Assembly: GCA_017642965.1 (NCBI GenBank)
Contig: JAEPOJ010000001.1
Span: 1-64,000 of the forward strand
Direction: 5' to 3'
Source of the DNA: Phycisphaerales bacterium
GTDB lineage: Bacteria > Planctomycetota > Phycisphaerae > Phycisphaerales > UBA1924
Length of the DNA: 64,000 nt
The notes below the pieces were generated by a model that had not been told where the DNA came from, did not search any database, and saw nothing but the letters and a program-made list of their open reading frames with translations. Of this stretch, positions 52,694 through 61,345 are shown in pieces. The translations under genes and the position numbers were made by a program. The first letter of the stretch is position 1, and each line of letters opens with the position of its first letter.

Positions 52694-53815
52694 ATGGCCA
52701 CAATCAACGACCGCGTCCCCGTCTCCCAAATCAAACGAATCGCCGTCCTCACCGGCGGCGGCGACTGCCCAGGGCTCAACGCCGTCATCCGCGCCGTCGT
52801 CAAGGACGCCATCAACTGCGGCATGGAGGTCTACGGCATCGAGGACGGCTTCCTCGGCCTCATCGAGGACCGCATCCGCCGCCTCGAGCTCGACGACGTC
52901 TCCAATATCCTCACCATGGGCGGCACCATCCTCGGCTCCAACAACAAATCCGACCCCCAGCGCTACCCCATGGGCACCGACGAGCACGGCAACACCATCT
53001 TCAAGGACCTCACCGACGTCTGCGTCACCCACCTCAAGATCCGCAAGATAGAGGCCCTCGTCGTCATCGGCGGCGACGGCACCATGTCCGTCGCTGAGCC
53101 ATTCTCGCACCAGGGCATCAACTGCATCGGCGTCCCCAAGACCATCGACAACGACCTCCACGGCACCGACATCACCTTCGGCTTCCAGTCCGCCGTCCAC
53201 GTCGCCACCGAGGCCCTCGACCGTGTCCACTCCACCGCCGCCTCCCACCACCGCGTGATGGCCGTCGAGTGCATGGGACGCAACGCCGGCTGGATCACCC
53301 TCCACGCCGGCATCGCCTCGGGCGCGGACGTCATCCTCATCCCCGAGATCGAGTTCGACCTCGACGTCATCTGCGAGCAGTGCATCAAGCGCTCACAGCG
53401 CGGCAAGCGCTTCACCATCATCGCCGTCTCCGAGGGCGCCAAGCCCAAGGGCGGCCAGCAGATCGTCGACCGCGTCGTCGAGGACTCGCCCGAGGCCATC
53501 CGCCTGGGCGGCATCGCCAAGTGGCTCACCGACGAGATCGAGAAACGCACCGAGATCGAGTCGCGCTACGTCGTCCTCGGCCACACCCAGCGCGGCGGCA
53601 CCCCCGTCGCCGGCGACCGCGTCCTCGCCACCCAGTTCGGTCACCACGCCATGCAGCTGCTCAAGATGGGCAAGGTAAACCGCCTCGTCGTCATGCAGGG
53701 CGGCGTGCTCGGCGATGTCGACATCCAATCCGCCGCCAACAAACAGCGCCTCGTCCCCAAAGACCACCCCCTCATCGCCGCGGGGCGAAGCGTGTACACC
53801 TGCTTCGGCGATTAA
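52694..53815 (+). CDS. pfkA: 6-Phosphofructokinase
   Basis: 373 residues from the ATG at 52694. Phosphorylates fructose 6-phosphate in glycolysis. Motifs: VLTGGGDCPGLNAVIRAVVKDA, GTILGSNNKSDP, VIGGDGTMSVAEPF and GVPKTIDNDLHGTD. The combination GGDG (Gly as in ATP-using enzymes) with PKTIDND (Lys as in PPi-using enzymes) is that of the plant-type/group III ATP enzymes, so ATP is the likelier donor. There is no clear Shine-Dalgarno; a weak TAGCAT lies 7 nt before the ATG. The strong bias to C-ending codons suggests high expression. Confidence 0.92.
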   Translation: MATINDRVPVSQIKRIAVLTGGGDCPGLNAVIRAVVKDAINCGMEVYGIEDGFLGLIEDRIRRLELDDVSNILTMGGTILGSNNKSDPQRYPMGTDEHGNTIFKDLTDVCVTHLKIRKIEALVVIGGDGTMSVAEPFSHQGINCIGVPKTIDNDLHGTDITFGFQSAVHVATEALDRVHSTAASHHRVMAVECMGRNAGWITLHAGIASGADVILIPEIEFDLDVICEQCIKRSQRGKRFTIIAVSEGAKPKGGQQIVDRVVEDSPEAIRLGGIAKWLTDEIEKRTEIESRYVVLGHTQRGGTPVAGDRVLATQFGHHAMQLLKMGKVNRLVVMQGGVLGDVDIQSAANKQRLVPKDHPLIAAGRSVYTCFGD

Positions 53816-53847
53816 CACACAGGCGACCTGACTCCCAATAATCAAGC

Positions 53848-54807
53848 ATGCGATTGCCGTGGTGGCCGATCTATTCCGATGCACACCTCAAGGAACGGGG
53901 TGTCTCCTTCAGTCACCCGCGGTTCTCGATCGACTTTGTCCCCTGGCACCTTGTCGGGGTTCGGGGGCAGAATCTCGTCTGCTTTGAAGCCAACGGCACA
54001 CTCATCCGTTCAAAGAAGGCGCGGCTTCATCTGCGAGTCGATCGTGCCTCAATGAAAGAAGCAATCTCGCTCCAGAAGAGATTCATCAACAACCCTGCCA
54101 GCTCATACACGTGCAGCATCAAACTCGACGTATACAAACGGAGTGTACTTGCTGGCCTCGTACTGCTGTTCGCCTATACCACCCTGTTCCCAATGATCTT
54201 CATAGCATTGATGATCCAAGGGTACCGAACAGCCCCATTGAACGACCCGGGTGAACGATACCAGCATGCGATCATCTTTGGAGGCACACTGCTTGTATTG
54301 GCCGTGGTGTTCATCCACTGGCGTGTGTGGCGTTCATACCGATCCTATCGCCGAGCCAAGAAGGTGATCTCCCTCGACCAGAACGGCCTCACCGCAACTG
54401 GTGGCGATACCACACAGGCCCACTATACATGGAACGATATTCATCGCTTCAAGCCCGGCTTCCTCTGGTATCTCATCACCATGCGATCCGGCGAGCAGTT
54501 GGTCATCCCACAGAAGGCTCACGCGTGGACGATCGTACAGCAAAGATCGCGAGTAGCACCAACGCCAATCAGGAGCAGCATCCTTTACGCATCACTGATC
54601 CTCGCGATATGTTCAGGTCCATTGATGTGGGGATGGTTCAAATACCTCCTGCCCGAAGACCCACTCCCACCACATACACCCTGGGCTGTTTCTGCCGTCG
54701 CTATCTTCCAAGTGCTCTTCTTCGCAAGCATCGTCCGTTTTTCGGCCTACTTCGAGAAACGAAAGCTCGCCAAATCCGAAGAACAAACCGGAGGTCTTAC
54801 ACCATGA
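53848..54807 (+). CDS. Membrane protein of unknown function
   Basis: 319 residues. A soluble N-terminal 90 residues is followed by two helices (VLAGLVLLFAYTTLFPMIFIALMI and HAIIFGGTLLVLAVVFIHW), a cytoplasmic PH-like stretch (VISLDQNGLTATGGDTTQAHYTWNDIHRFKPG...LVIPQKA), and two more helices. The arrangement resembles YcxB-type/DUF proteins that sense membranes, but I do not recognise a named family. Composition is a little AT-richer than pfk. Its stop overlaps the TM2 gene start as ATGA. Confidence 0.7.
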   Translation: MRLPWWPIYSDAHLKERGVSFSHPRFSIDFVPWHLVGVRGQNLVCFEANGTLIRSKKARLHLRVDRASMKEAISLQKRFINNPASSYTCSIKLDVYKRSVLAGLVLLFAYTTLFPMIFIALMIQGYRTAPLNDPGERYQHAIIFGGTLLVLAVVFIHWRVWRSYRSYRRAKKVISLDQNGLTATGGDTTQAHYTWNDIHRFKPGFLWYLITMRSGEQLVIPQKAHAWTIVQQRSRVAPTPIRSSILYASLILAICSGPLMWGWFKYLLPEDPLPPHTPWAVSAVAIFQVLFFASIVRFSAYFEKRKLAKSEEQTGGLTP

Positions 54808-55049
54808 AATCAACCGGCATCGCATACCTGCTCTGGTGCTTCTGCCTCATCGGCTTCTGCGGCATCCACCGCTTCTACAACGGCAAGTGGATCACCGGGC
54901 TCATCTGGCTCTTCACCGGCGGCCTGCTGCTCATCGGCCAGATCATCGACCTGTTCCTGATCCCATCCATGACCGAACGCGCCGAGTACCGCGACCAGAT
55001 GCGCCACGCACGCGTCAACGACCGCGTAGCGCGGGACTTAAGGCATTGA
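54804..55049 (+). CDS. TM2 domain protein
   Basis: 81 residues from the ATG at 54804 with GGAGG upstream. It has the TM2 pattern: first helix GIAYLLWCFCLIGFCGIHRFYNGKWITGLIWLFTGGLLLIGQIIDLFLIP, including the G-x-H-R-F-Y-x-G-K turn and the D-L-F/W-L-I end. These small proteins have two helices and no agreed function in bacteria. Translationally coupled to the preceding membrane protein. Confidence 0.88.
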   Translation: MKSTGIAYLLWCFCLIGFCGIHRFYNGKWITGLIWLFTGGLLLIGQIIDLFLIPSMTERAEYRDQMRHARVNDRVARDLRH

Positions 55050-55058
55050 ATCATCGCT

Positions 55059-55916
55059 TCAAGGACAGCCGCTGCCGTACGCACTCAGGAACGCGCTGAC
55101 ATCGAAGAAGTCGAACACACCATCGTCGGTGAAGTCCGCGATCGGGTCCAACGAGTTGAACGCGGTCAAAAACGCGCTGACATCAAAGAAATCAACCAGC
55201 CCGTCCCCAGTCAGGTCGGCAGGGCAGGGATCAATGACGCTGATGCTGAAGTTCGAAACCAGAGAGGCGGCAACCTCAACCTGATCGCGCTGCCCAACGC
55301 CGCTGTGCGAGAGGAGGATCCGCATCCGGTAGCTCCCCGATGGCGCGGTCAGCGGGATCGACCGAGAAAAGAACTCCGAACCTGTAGCCGACGTGTCGAT
55401 GATGTTCTCATCGAAAAAGAACCCCACGAAACCGCCGCCGACGACAGACTCGCTGCTCATGCTCAGGCGCACGAAGGAACGAAAGGACGTGCCGCTGTTC
55501 CCGAGCAGACCGTCGATCTCGATTTCACCCTCGCCATCGATGATAAACTGGTACTCGTACACACTCGAGAGCGTGTGCGCGAACGATCCCATCGCACCGG
55601 GCAACCCCGAATCCGAACCCATGAACGATGAGCCCGCGAAGAACGCCCCGCTCGATGCATTGAGCCGAGGCGCATAACCATTCACCGATCCGTCAAAGGT
55701 GCCATTGGCGTTGCTGAATCCCGCAACCGCGTCGGCAATGAGCGGATCAATCATCGCGCCCTGATCGTCGATGACCTCTTCAGCATCCGATCCGTTGCCA
55801 CCGGTGAGCGACAGACTGACATTGCTCGTAATGCTCGAATAGACCGGGTCCACCTGCGCAAGGACAGTGGGACACACGCACGCAACCAAAGCGGTGGCTG
55901 CCAGATAGTTCTTCAT
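55059..55916 (-). CDS. Secreted protein with GC-type dockerin
   Basis: 285 residues. Signal peptide residues 1-21 (YLAATALVACVCPTVLAQ). The body (about 25-225) is Ser/Gly-rich and beta-type (PYSS-like repeats, SFRSFVRLSMSSESVVGGGFVGFFFDE) with no named domain. The C-terminal 55 residues are the GC-type dockerin: CPADLTGDGLVDFFDVSAFLTAFNSLDPIADFTDDGVFDFFDVSAFLSAYGSGCP-like, with two DFFDVSAFL units. GAGGGA precedes the ATG. Convergent with the TM2 gene. Confidence 0.8.
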   Translation of the reverse strand: MKNYLAATALVACVCPTVLAQVDPVYSSITSNVSLSLTGGNGSDAEEVIDDQGAMIDPLIADAVAGFSNANGTFDGSVNGYAPRLNASSGAFFAGSSFMGSDSGLPGAMGSFAHTLSSVYEYQFIIDGEGEIEIDGLLGNSGTSFRSFVRLSMSSESVVGGGFVGFFFDENIIDTSATGSEFFSRSIPLTAPSGSYRMRILLSHSGVGQRDQVEVAASLVSNFSISVIDPCPADLTGDGLVDFFDVSAFLTAFNSLDPIADFTDDGVFDFFDVSAFLSAYGSGCP

Positions 55917-56085
55917 GGTTCATTCCCTCTCTTCGAATACTCGAAGCACGAATGTACCAGAAATCCTGCTCAGAGTAAACCCTCAGACAGGCGACAGTTC
56001 TTCATCATCAAGGATGACTTCGGTTCCCCAGAAATCGCTTGCGTCACGAATGCGTCAATCCGCAAGTCGCGCTGATTCGATCGCA

Positions 56086-58272
56086 TCACATGCAGCCGTT
56101 CGAATACACCATCAGGAAGAGCGAAACATCGTGGAAATCAACCCCAAGGTCTCCGTTGAAATCCACGCTCGGGTCTGAAACCAGGTACGCCTGCAGCATC
56201 GCCGCGACATCGAAGAAGTTGAGTTCCCCGTCGTCGTTCACGTCTGCGATACACCCCGAGACGCAACGGTTGTTGAGATTGACCGAGTAGGTTTCATACT
56301 CGGTCACGAGCATCATGACCCCGCCTTGGTATCCGAAGTTAAACCACCCGGTCATGCTCGGAAGCATTCCCTCGATTTGAGGCGAGTACGGGTCTGAGAT
56401 ATCGAGCACCAGCATGCGCTCAAAGTCCGAGTTCCAAAAGGCGTACTCTCCAATGACCTGCAGATTCCGTCCCCGCCCAAAGCTTGTCACAGATCCATAG
56501 TCCACGAGATCATCAGTGGGCGAGGTGTAGATAATGTCATCCGAGTCGTTGATCCCGTAGAGCACACCATCGTGGATACTGATCTCGTCGAAAATGTCGG
56601 GTGCGGGATGATCGACTCGGATTGGGCGCAAAGGGTCACCCAGATCCACGACAGACAGTCGCTCGAAGGGTTCATCATCGATCTCCACGATCGCGCTGAG
56701 GTACAGCAATCCGTTCGCGAACATCGCGCCATCCGTTTGATCCGCGTGGTGCTTGTAATACGCTTTGAAGCTGATGTTGTTGATGTCCGCGATATCCAAA
56801 AGAACATGCTCTTCGTGATCAACCCGCATCCAGAGCGTATCCCCATCGATGCCCATCTCCTGGATCTCAGGGAACGCGGTGAAGTGAAGGATCCGCTCAG
56901 GGACTGAAGGATTGCGGAAGTCGACGATCTCTAATCCCTCGCCGTCGCGTCCGATGAACAGGATCCCATCCTTCACCTCGATGTGCTCGATCCAATCCAG
57001 GTCCGTGATATAGCTCGAGATCAGTTCTGGTTCCGCCGGGTCATCGATGTTGATCGCGGCGAGCGCGATACCCTCGACCTCTTTCATGTAATCATCGAAG
57101 TAATACGGCGCATAGAGCACGCCATTCTCGAGGCGGATGTCCGTGTCCAGAAAGTAGTGAAACCACTCGATCTCTCTGAATCCGGACCAATCGTCACTCA
57201 GAGGGAGCACCGTCTCGGCGCGTTCGAAGTCAAACCGAATCAGACCCTGTTCGTATCCAACGACGAGCGTGGCACCGTTGCTCGTCACACCCACGCCGCC
57301 GATAGAGGGCGCAGGAACACCTGTGTGCGCGATCAGGCGGGGCTTCTCGGGTTGCTCGACCGAAGCACGCAGCAAACTCCCGTTGTCTGCGCTGATCGTC
57401 AAGACCCCGTCCTGAAGATCAATCCCACTGCGACGGTTCACGCCGTACCCTTCTGCGAGATCATACGACGCGTAGTTCGACAGCAGCGTGAGCTCGTCCC
57501 CGCCCGGATCGAGTCTGAGCAGTTCAAATCGCGCGATCGGGCCATGCAGCAACATCAGGTCACCGTCGGTCCACACAGATGCAGCGCTCGTAACGTCCGT
57601 TGGGTGAGTTGCGACCACGATGGGATCGTTCAGATCCGAGATGTCATACGCATAAAGGACCTCACTACCGAGTGAGGCATAGACGCGATCGCCGCGAACA
57701 TCAAAGTCGCGCAGATCGAGTTCGGGTGTGCCGATGTGTCCCAACTCGATCGCGTTCGCAGGGTCCGCGATATCCAGCACCCTGATCACGCGGTCCGAGT
57801 CAAGGTAGTACAACCGCTCCCCTCGCACATGAAACTCCAGAGAATCATCGCCCAATCCGATGATCGCAACCTGATCGATCGCATTGGGATGCGACACATC
57901 CAAGATCAGGATCTGGTGATCATCGTCCGAATAGAGATAGAGGCGATCACCGTCCTTTCGCATCTTGTAAGAACTGTCGACTACAACCGAGTCGAGTGGC
58001 TGGGGGTACTCCGGGTCAGAGTAGCCCAACGCCATCAGCAATGACTGATCCTCTATCTCATCAAAGTGGATGACGTACGCGATGTTGCCGTCCACGAGAA
58101 GGCCATACGTCTCCCCCTCAGGTGTCGGCATATACGCGCCCAGGTATCCCTGCACCGCACACCCCAGCCCGCCCGGTTCGGTCTGCGCGGATGCGACAAC
58201 AGTGAACTGCATCGCCATGAATACAGCACAAAGACACCAACCCCGTAAAAGCCCGTACAATCTATTGATCAT
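56086..58272 (-). CDS. LVIVD-repeat secreted protein with GC-type dockerin (GCM ending)
   Basis: 728 residues from the ATG at 58272, where a signal peptide begins (RLYGLLRGWCLCAVFMAMQFTVVASAQ); upstream in-frame codons are rejected. About ten beta-propeller repeats of the LVIVD type follow, such as ILDVSHPNAIDQVAIIGLGDD, VLDIADPANAIELGHIG, YDISDLNDPIVVATHP and VLDISDPYSPQIEGML. The end is a GC-type dockerin (CIADVNDDGELNFFDVAAMLQAYL and FHDVSLFLMVYSNGCM) that finishes in GCM rather than GCP. It is an exported, surface-associated protein of unknown binding target. Confidence 0.82.
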   Translation of the reverse strand: MINRLYGLLRGWCLCAVFMAMQFTVVASAQTEPGGLGCAVQGYLGAYMPTPEGETYGLLVDGNIAYVIHFDEIEDQSLLMALGYSDPEYPQPLDSVVVDSSYKMRKDGDRLYLYSDDDHQILILDVSHPNAIDQVAIIGLGDDSLEFHVRGERLYYLDSDRVIRVLDIADPANAIELGHIGTPELDLRDFDVRGDRVYASLGSEVLYAYDISDLNDPIVVATHPTDVTSAASVWTDGDLMLLHGPIARFELLRLDPGGDELTLLSNYASYDLAEGYGVNRRSGIDLQDGVLTISADNGSLLRASVEQPEKPRLIAHTGVPAPSIGGVGVTSNGATLVVGYEQGLIRFDFERAETVLPLSDDWSGFREIEWFHYFLDTDIRLENGVLYAPYYFDDYMKEVEGIALAAINIDDPAEPELISSYITDLDWIEHIEVKDGILFIGRDGEGLEIVDFRNPSVPERILHFTAFPEIQEMGIDGDTLWMRVDHEEHVLLDIADINNISFKAYYKHHADQTDGAMFANGLLYLSAIVEIDDEPFERLSVVDLGDPLRPIRVDHPAPDIFDEISIHDGVLYGINDSDDIIYTSPTDDLVDYGSVTSFGRGRNLQVIGEYAFWNSDFERMLVLDISDPYSPQIEGMLPSMTGWFNFGYQGGVMMLVTEYETYSVNLNNRCVSGCIADVNDDGELNFFDVAAMLQAYLVSDPSVDFNGDLGVDFHDVSLFLMVYSNGCM

Positions 58273-58416
58273 GATGTCATCCCCATACCTGAGCCAGATT
58301 CCCTCCCGATCGAGCGCTAAGCGCGCGGAAGTCATCGGCTGGATCATGCAAGCAGATACGAGGGAGTACACCCAGTGGTTGTGGAGAACTGGTAAATTCA
58401 GATGAGATCAGGCCGC

Positions 58417-60135
58417 TTAAAACGGCGGCAGCTCTTCATCATCAAAGCTGACATCATTCCCCGACCCATCCCGGAAATCGGCCTCCGGCCCGGTCTTCTT
58501 CCCGGGCGCGAAGGTGTGCTTGGGCACCGGCGGCGGCTCGCCGAAATCCGGGCCGCCCTGCGCGGGCGCCGGATCGAAGTCCGGGCCATCGAACCCGTAC
58601 GACCCGCCCTCCATCTCCTTCGCGAACCCGTAAGACCCGCCGGTATGCATCCCGTCGTGCGTCTTGAACCGCACCGTGCCAGAATCCCACGTCAGCTTCA
58701 CGGTCCCGGTCGGGCCGTTACGCTGCTTCGCGATGATCAGCTCCGTCAGGTTCAGCTTCTCGCGGTTGTCCTCATCAAACTCCGGACTCGTGGGGTCCCA
58801 CGCCGGCTCGCCGCGGTGGTAATAGCTCTCGCGGTGCAGCAGCATCACCACGTCCGCGTCCTGCTCGATCGAGCCCGACTCACGCAGGTCCGACATCTTT
58901 GGACGGTTCCCTTCTCGCTGCTCCGCGCCACGGTTGAGCTGCGCCAGACAGATCACCGGCACCTTCAGCTCACGCGCAAGAGACTTCACCGATCGCGAGA
59001 TCTCACCCACCTCCGCCTGCCGCGACTCACGCGCACTGCTCGGCGACGACAGCAGCTGCAGGTAGTCAATCACGATGCAGCCGATGTTGTGGCGCTGCTT
59101 CATCCGCCGCGCCTTGGCCCGCAACGTCAGCACCGTCATGCCCGGCGTGTCATCGATATAGATCGGCGCCTCCGCCAGCTCAGCGCTCGCACGGTGCAGC
59201 TTGTCCCACTCCGCGTCGCTCACACGACCGGTCCGCAGCTGGCTCGAATCCACGCCCGAGCGAGCAGAAAGCAGTCGCTGCACCAGCGACCCGCGCGCCA
59301 TTTCCAGCGAGAACACCCCCACCGCCACCGGATTATTGATCTGCTTCGGAGACCAGGGCGTCGCGCCACCAAACGCGATCTGCTCCGCGATATTCAGCGC
59401 AATCGCCGTCTTCCCCATCGAGGGACGCGCCGCAAGGATCACCATCTCCTCGGGCTGCAAACCCGAGAGCATCTCATCGAGATCGCTGAACCCCGTCGAG
59501 ATCCCCGAGACCGACTTGCCGTCCGCCTGCTCGATCCGCTCCATCTCAGCCAGCAGCAGCTCGCGCAGCGTCTCCGGCTCGGCGTTCACGTCCTCGGACG
59601 CGATATCAAAGATCCGCTTCTCCGCCAGATCGATCACACCCTTGGCCGCGTCCACCCCGCCGCCGCCCTGGTTGTACGCGTCGTACAGGATCTGACCAGC
59701 CGCATCAATCAGCTTCCGCAGACGCGCACTGTCCGCGATCCGCTTCGCGTAATACACCGCGTTGGCAGCACTCGGGACCGCCTCCGCGAGCTCCATCAGG
59801 TACGTCGCCCCCCCGACCTGATCGAACACCCCCTTGGCCCGCAGCGACTCGGTCAGCTGCACCAGATCACCCGTCTGGTGCGCCTCGTAGGTCTCCACAA
59901 GCGTCTGATAGATCGTCCCGTGCGATTCCTGATAGAACATCTCCCCATTCGGAATCAGCTCCACCACATCGTTGAGCACCGCCGGATCCAGCAGAATCGA
60001 ACCGATCAACGACCGCTCAGCATCGATATGATGCGGCGGCGTGCGATCAAACAAACGACCCATATCGAGGGTCTGCGGGCGCTGATCGCCCCGGCGCTTG
60101 CCGGCTTTGGGTTCGAACATCGTGGAATCGCTCAC
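58417..60135 (-). CDS. dnaB: Replicative DNA helicase DnaB
   Basis: 572 residues, longer than the usual 450-470. The DnaB N-terminal domain (PPHHIDAERSLIGSILLDPAVLNDVVELI) spans about 33-135. The RecA-like C-terminal domain has Walker A in LAARPSMGKTAIALNIAE (about 240), Walker B in GCIVIDYLQLLS, and AQLNRGAEQREGNRPKMSDLRESGSIEQDADVVMLLHRE. The extra 95 or so residues are a Gly/Pro-rich tail ending SFDDEELPPF, which resembles the acidic tip of SSB proteins. The start is GTG at 60135, preceded by TATACT and 7 nt; an ATG at 60120 is an alternative. Confidence 0.94.
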   Translation of the reverse strand: MSDSTMFEPKAGKRRGDQRPQTLDMGRLFDRTPPHHIDAERSLIGSILLDPAVLNDVVELIPNGEMFYQESHGTIYQTLVETYEAHQTGDLVQLTESLRAKGVFDQVGGATYLMELAEAVPSAANAVYYAKRIADSARLRKLIDAAGQILYDAYNQGGGGVDAAKGVIDLAEKRIFDIASEDVNAEPETLRELLLAEMERIEQADGKSVSGISTGFSDLDEMLSGLQPEEMVILAARPSMGKTAIALNIAEQIAFGGATPWSPKQINNPVAVGVFSLEMARGSLVQRLLSARSGVDSSQLRTGRVSDAEWDKLHRASAELAEAPIYIDDTPGMTVLTLRAKARRMKQRHNIGCIVIDYLQLLSSPSSARESRQAEVGEISRSVKSLARELKVPVICLAQLNRGAEQREGNRPKMSDLRESGSIEQDADVVMLLHRESYYHRGEPAWDPTSPEFDEDNREKLNLTELIIAKQRNGPTGTVKLTWDSGTVRFKTHDGMHTGGSYGFAKEMEGGSYGFDGPDFDPAPAQGGPDFGEPPPVPKHTFAPGKKTGPEADFRDGSGNDVSFDDEELPPF

Positions 60136-60148
60136 AGCGTCGAGTATA
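60136..60148 (-). promoter_or_regulatory. Putative -10 element of leaderless dnaB mRNA
   Basis: TATACT (minus strand 60148-60143) is followed by 7 nt and the GTG start. The spacing and much of the sequence are the same as at the DUF389 gene. Confidence 0.45.
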
Positions 60149-60216
60149 TACGGCGAAAATTGAAGCCCTCACGTAGCAACAAGCTATCCACAAGAGATTC
60201 GAGAACTCTTTCCATC

Positions 60217-60222
60217 TATCCT
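60217..60222 (+). promoter_or_regulatory. Putative -10 element of leaderless pdxH mRNA
   Basis: TATCCT is followed by TGGTTT and the ATG at 60229. There is no Shine-Dalgarno. Confidence 0.35.
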
Positions 60223-60228
60223 TGGTTT

Positions 60229-60951
60229 ATGCCCAACGAATCCCAATCAGTTGACTTCTACGACGCCGAGGGAGGGCTCCCAGAGTCACTCCCCGAGTCG
60301 CCATTCCCCATCTTCAAGTCCTGGTTCGACAAGGCGTGGGAAGAGCGCAAAACCCCCAACACCAACGCCATGACCCTGTGCACCCTCCATCCGGACGGCT
60401 ACCCAGATGCACGCATCGTCCTGTGCAAGGCCATCGAGCCCGACGAAGGCAACATCCTCTTCTACACCAACTACAACGGCGCCAAGGGCCAGCAGATCGA
60501 CAAGCACCCCTTCGCCAGCGTCGTCTTCCACTGGGACCACGACGAACGCCAGGTCCGAATCCGAGGCCCCATCACCCACGCGACCGAGTCCGAGTCCAAC
60601 GCCTACTTCGCCTCCCGCCGCCTCGAATCCCGCCTTGGCGCCTGGGTCAGCGATCAGTCCGAGCCCATCGAATCTCGCGAAGCCCTGCTCGAAAAAGTCA
60701 GCGACGTCATGGACAAGCTCGGGCTCACACCCGCCGACCTCATGGGCGAACGCGAGGTCGACATCCCCCGCCCACCCTACTGGGGCGGCTTCCGCATCCA
60801 CGCCCAATCCGTCGAGCTCTGGAACGGCGGCGTCGGCCGCATCCACGACCGAGCCCGTTGGGAACGAGCGTTGACCCGGAACAACTCAACCGCACGCGGC
60901 CCAAACGCGTACACCCCCGCCGCATGGGCCGCCACACGCCTCCAGCCCTGA
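60229..60951 (+). CDS. pdxH: Pyridoxamine 5'-phosphate oxidase
   Basis: 240 residues. FMN enzyme that oxidises pyridoxine/pyridoxamine phosphate to pyridoxal phosphate. Blocks seen: DAEGGLPESLPESPFPIFKSWFDKAWEER, NAMTLCTLHPDGYPDARIVLCK, NILFYTNYNGAKGQQIDKHPFASVVFHW, RQVRIRGPITHATESESNAYFASRRLESRLGAWVSDQSE and the C-terminal WGGFRIHAQSVELWNGGVGRIHDRARWER. The start at 60229 gives a family-normal N-terminus; in-frame codons upstream run antisense through dnaB and are rejected. It diverges from dnaB across 93 bp. Confidence 0.93.
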   Translation: MPNESQSVDFYDAEGGLPESLPESPFPIFKSWFDKAWEERKTPNTNAMTLCTLHPDGYPDARIVLCKAIEPDEGNILFYTNYNGAKGQQIDKHPFASVVFHWDHDERQVRIRGPITHATESESNAYFASRRLESRLGAWVSDQSEPIESREALLEKVSDVMDKLGLTPADLMGEREVDIPRPPYWGGFRIHAQSVELWNGGVGRIHDRARWERALTRNNSTARGPNAYTPAAWAATRLQP

Positions 60952-61069
60952 GCGAGATCGGGATGTGGATGAATCGCTCGATTTCACCCGGTTTATCGCG
61001 ATATCTCGCATCCGCTGTTGCAAACCGCCCGAAAATGTCGATCATGGAACCATCGCGGAAACGCGAACG

Positions 61070-61234
61070 ATGAAGACGGGCGTGAAAACCATGCCCAGAA
61101 CCATCGAAACGCACCGCGACGAGCGTCGGCGGCAGCCGACGAGCGTTGAGCCCCGAGCGACGGCGCGGGGAAAGAAACTCCGGCGGCGGCGATACACCGC
61201 GACGGCTGGGCTGGCATTTTCTTCAAGGAGGTGA
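61070..61234 (+). CDS. Possible small basic protein (54 residues)
   Basis: An ATG at 61070 opens 54 codons very rich in Arg, Lys and Thr (MKTGVKTMPRTIETHRDERR to KKLRRRRYTATAGLAFSSRR). Its TGA at 61232-61234 lies inside the strong Shine-Dalgarno of the next 12-codon frame, as in coupled translation. The ribosome-binding site is weak and there is no family match, so it could be chance in GC-rich DNA. Confidence 0.2.
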   Translation: MKTGVKTMPRTIETHRDERRRQPTSVEPRATARGKKLRRRRYTATAGLAFSSRR

Positions 61235-61238
61235 TTCA

Positions 61239-61277
61239 GTGACTAAGTATGACTGTATGAAGGGGTTGCACCCGTAA
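61239..61277 (+). CDS. 12-codon ORF behind a perfect Shine-Dalgarno
   Basis: AAGGAGGTGAT (61225-61235) is the full complement of the 16S rRNA 3' end. It is followed 7 nt after GGAGG by GTG and the frame VTKYDCMKGLHP-stop. The stop lies within the bulge side of the long hairpin, so ribosomes on this frame would unfold the hairpin. Such a strong site is rare in this window, which argues for real translation or ribosome binding. Confidence 0.35.
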   Translation: MTKYDCMKGLHP

Positions 61278-61345
61278 GAGCGGCAGCTCGACGGTGTTGC
61301 CGTTGGTGCAACCCGATCAAAAACAGATGCAATCTGCATCCTACG

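Noticed and set aside
58402-60228. Long extension of pdxH upstream
   Set aside because: The upstream codons are antisense to dnaB and unlike any PdxH N-terminus; the enzyme starts at 60229.
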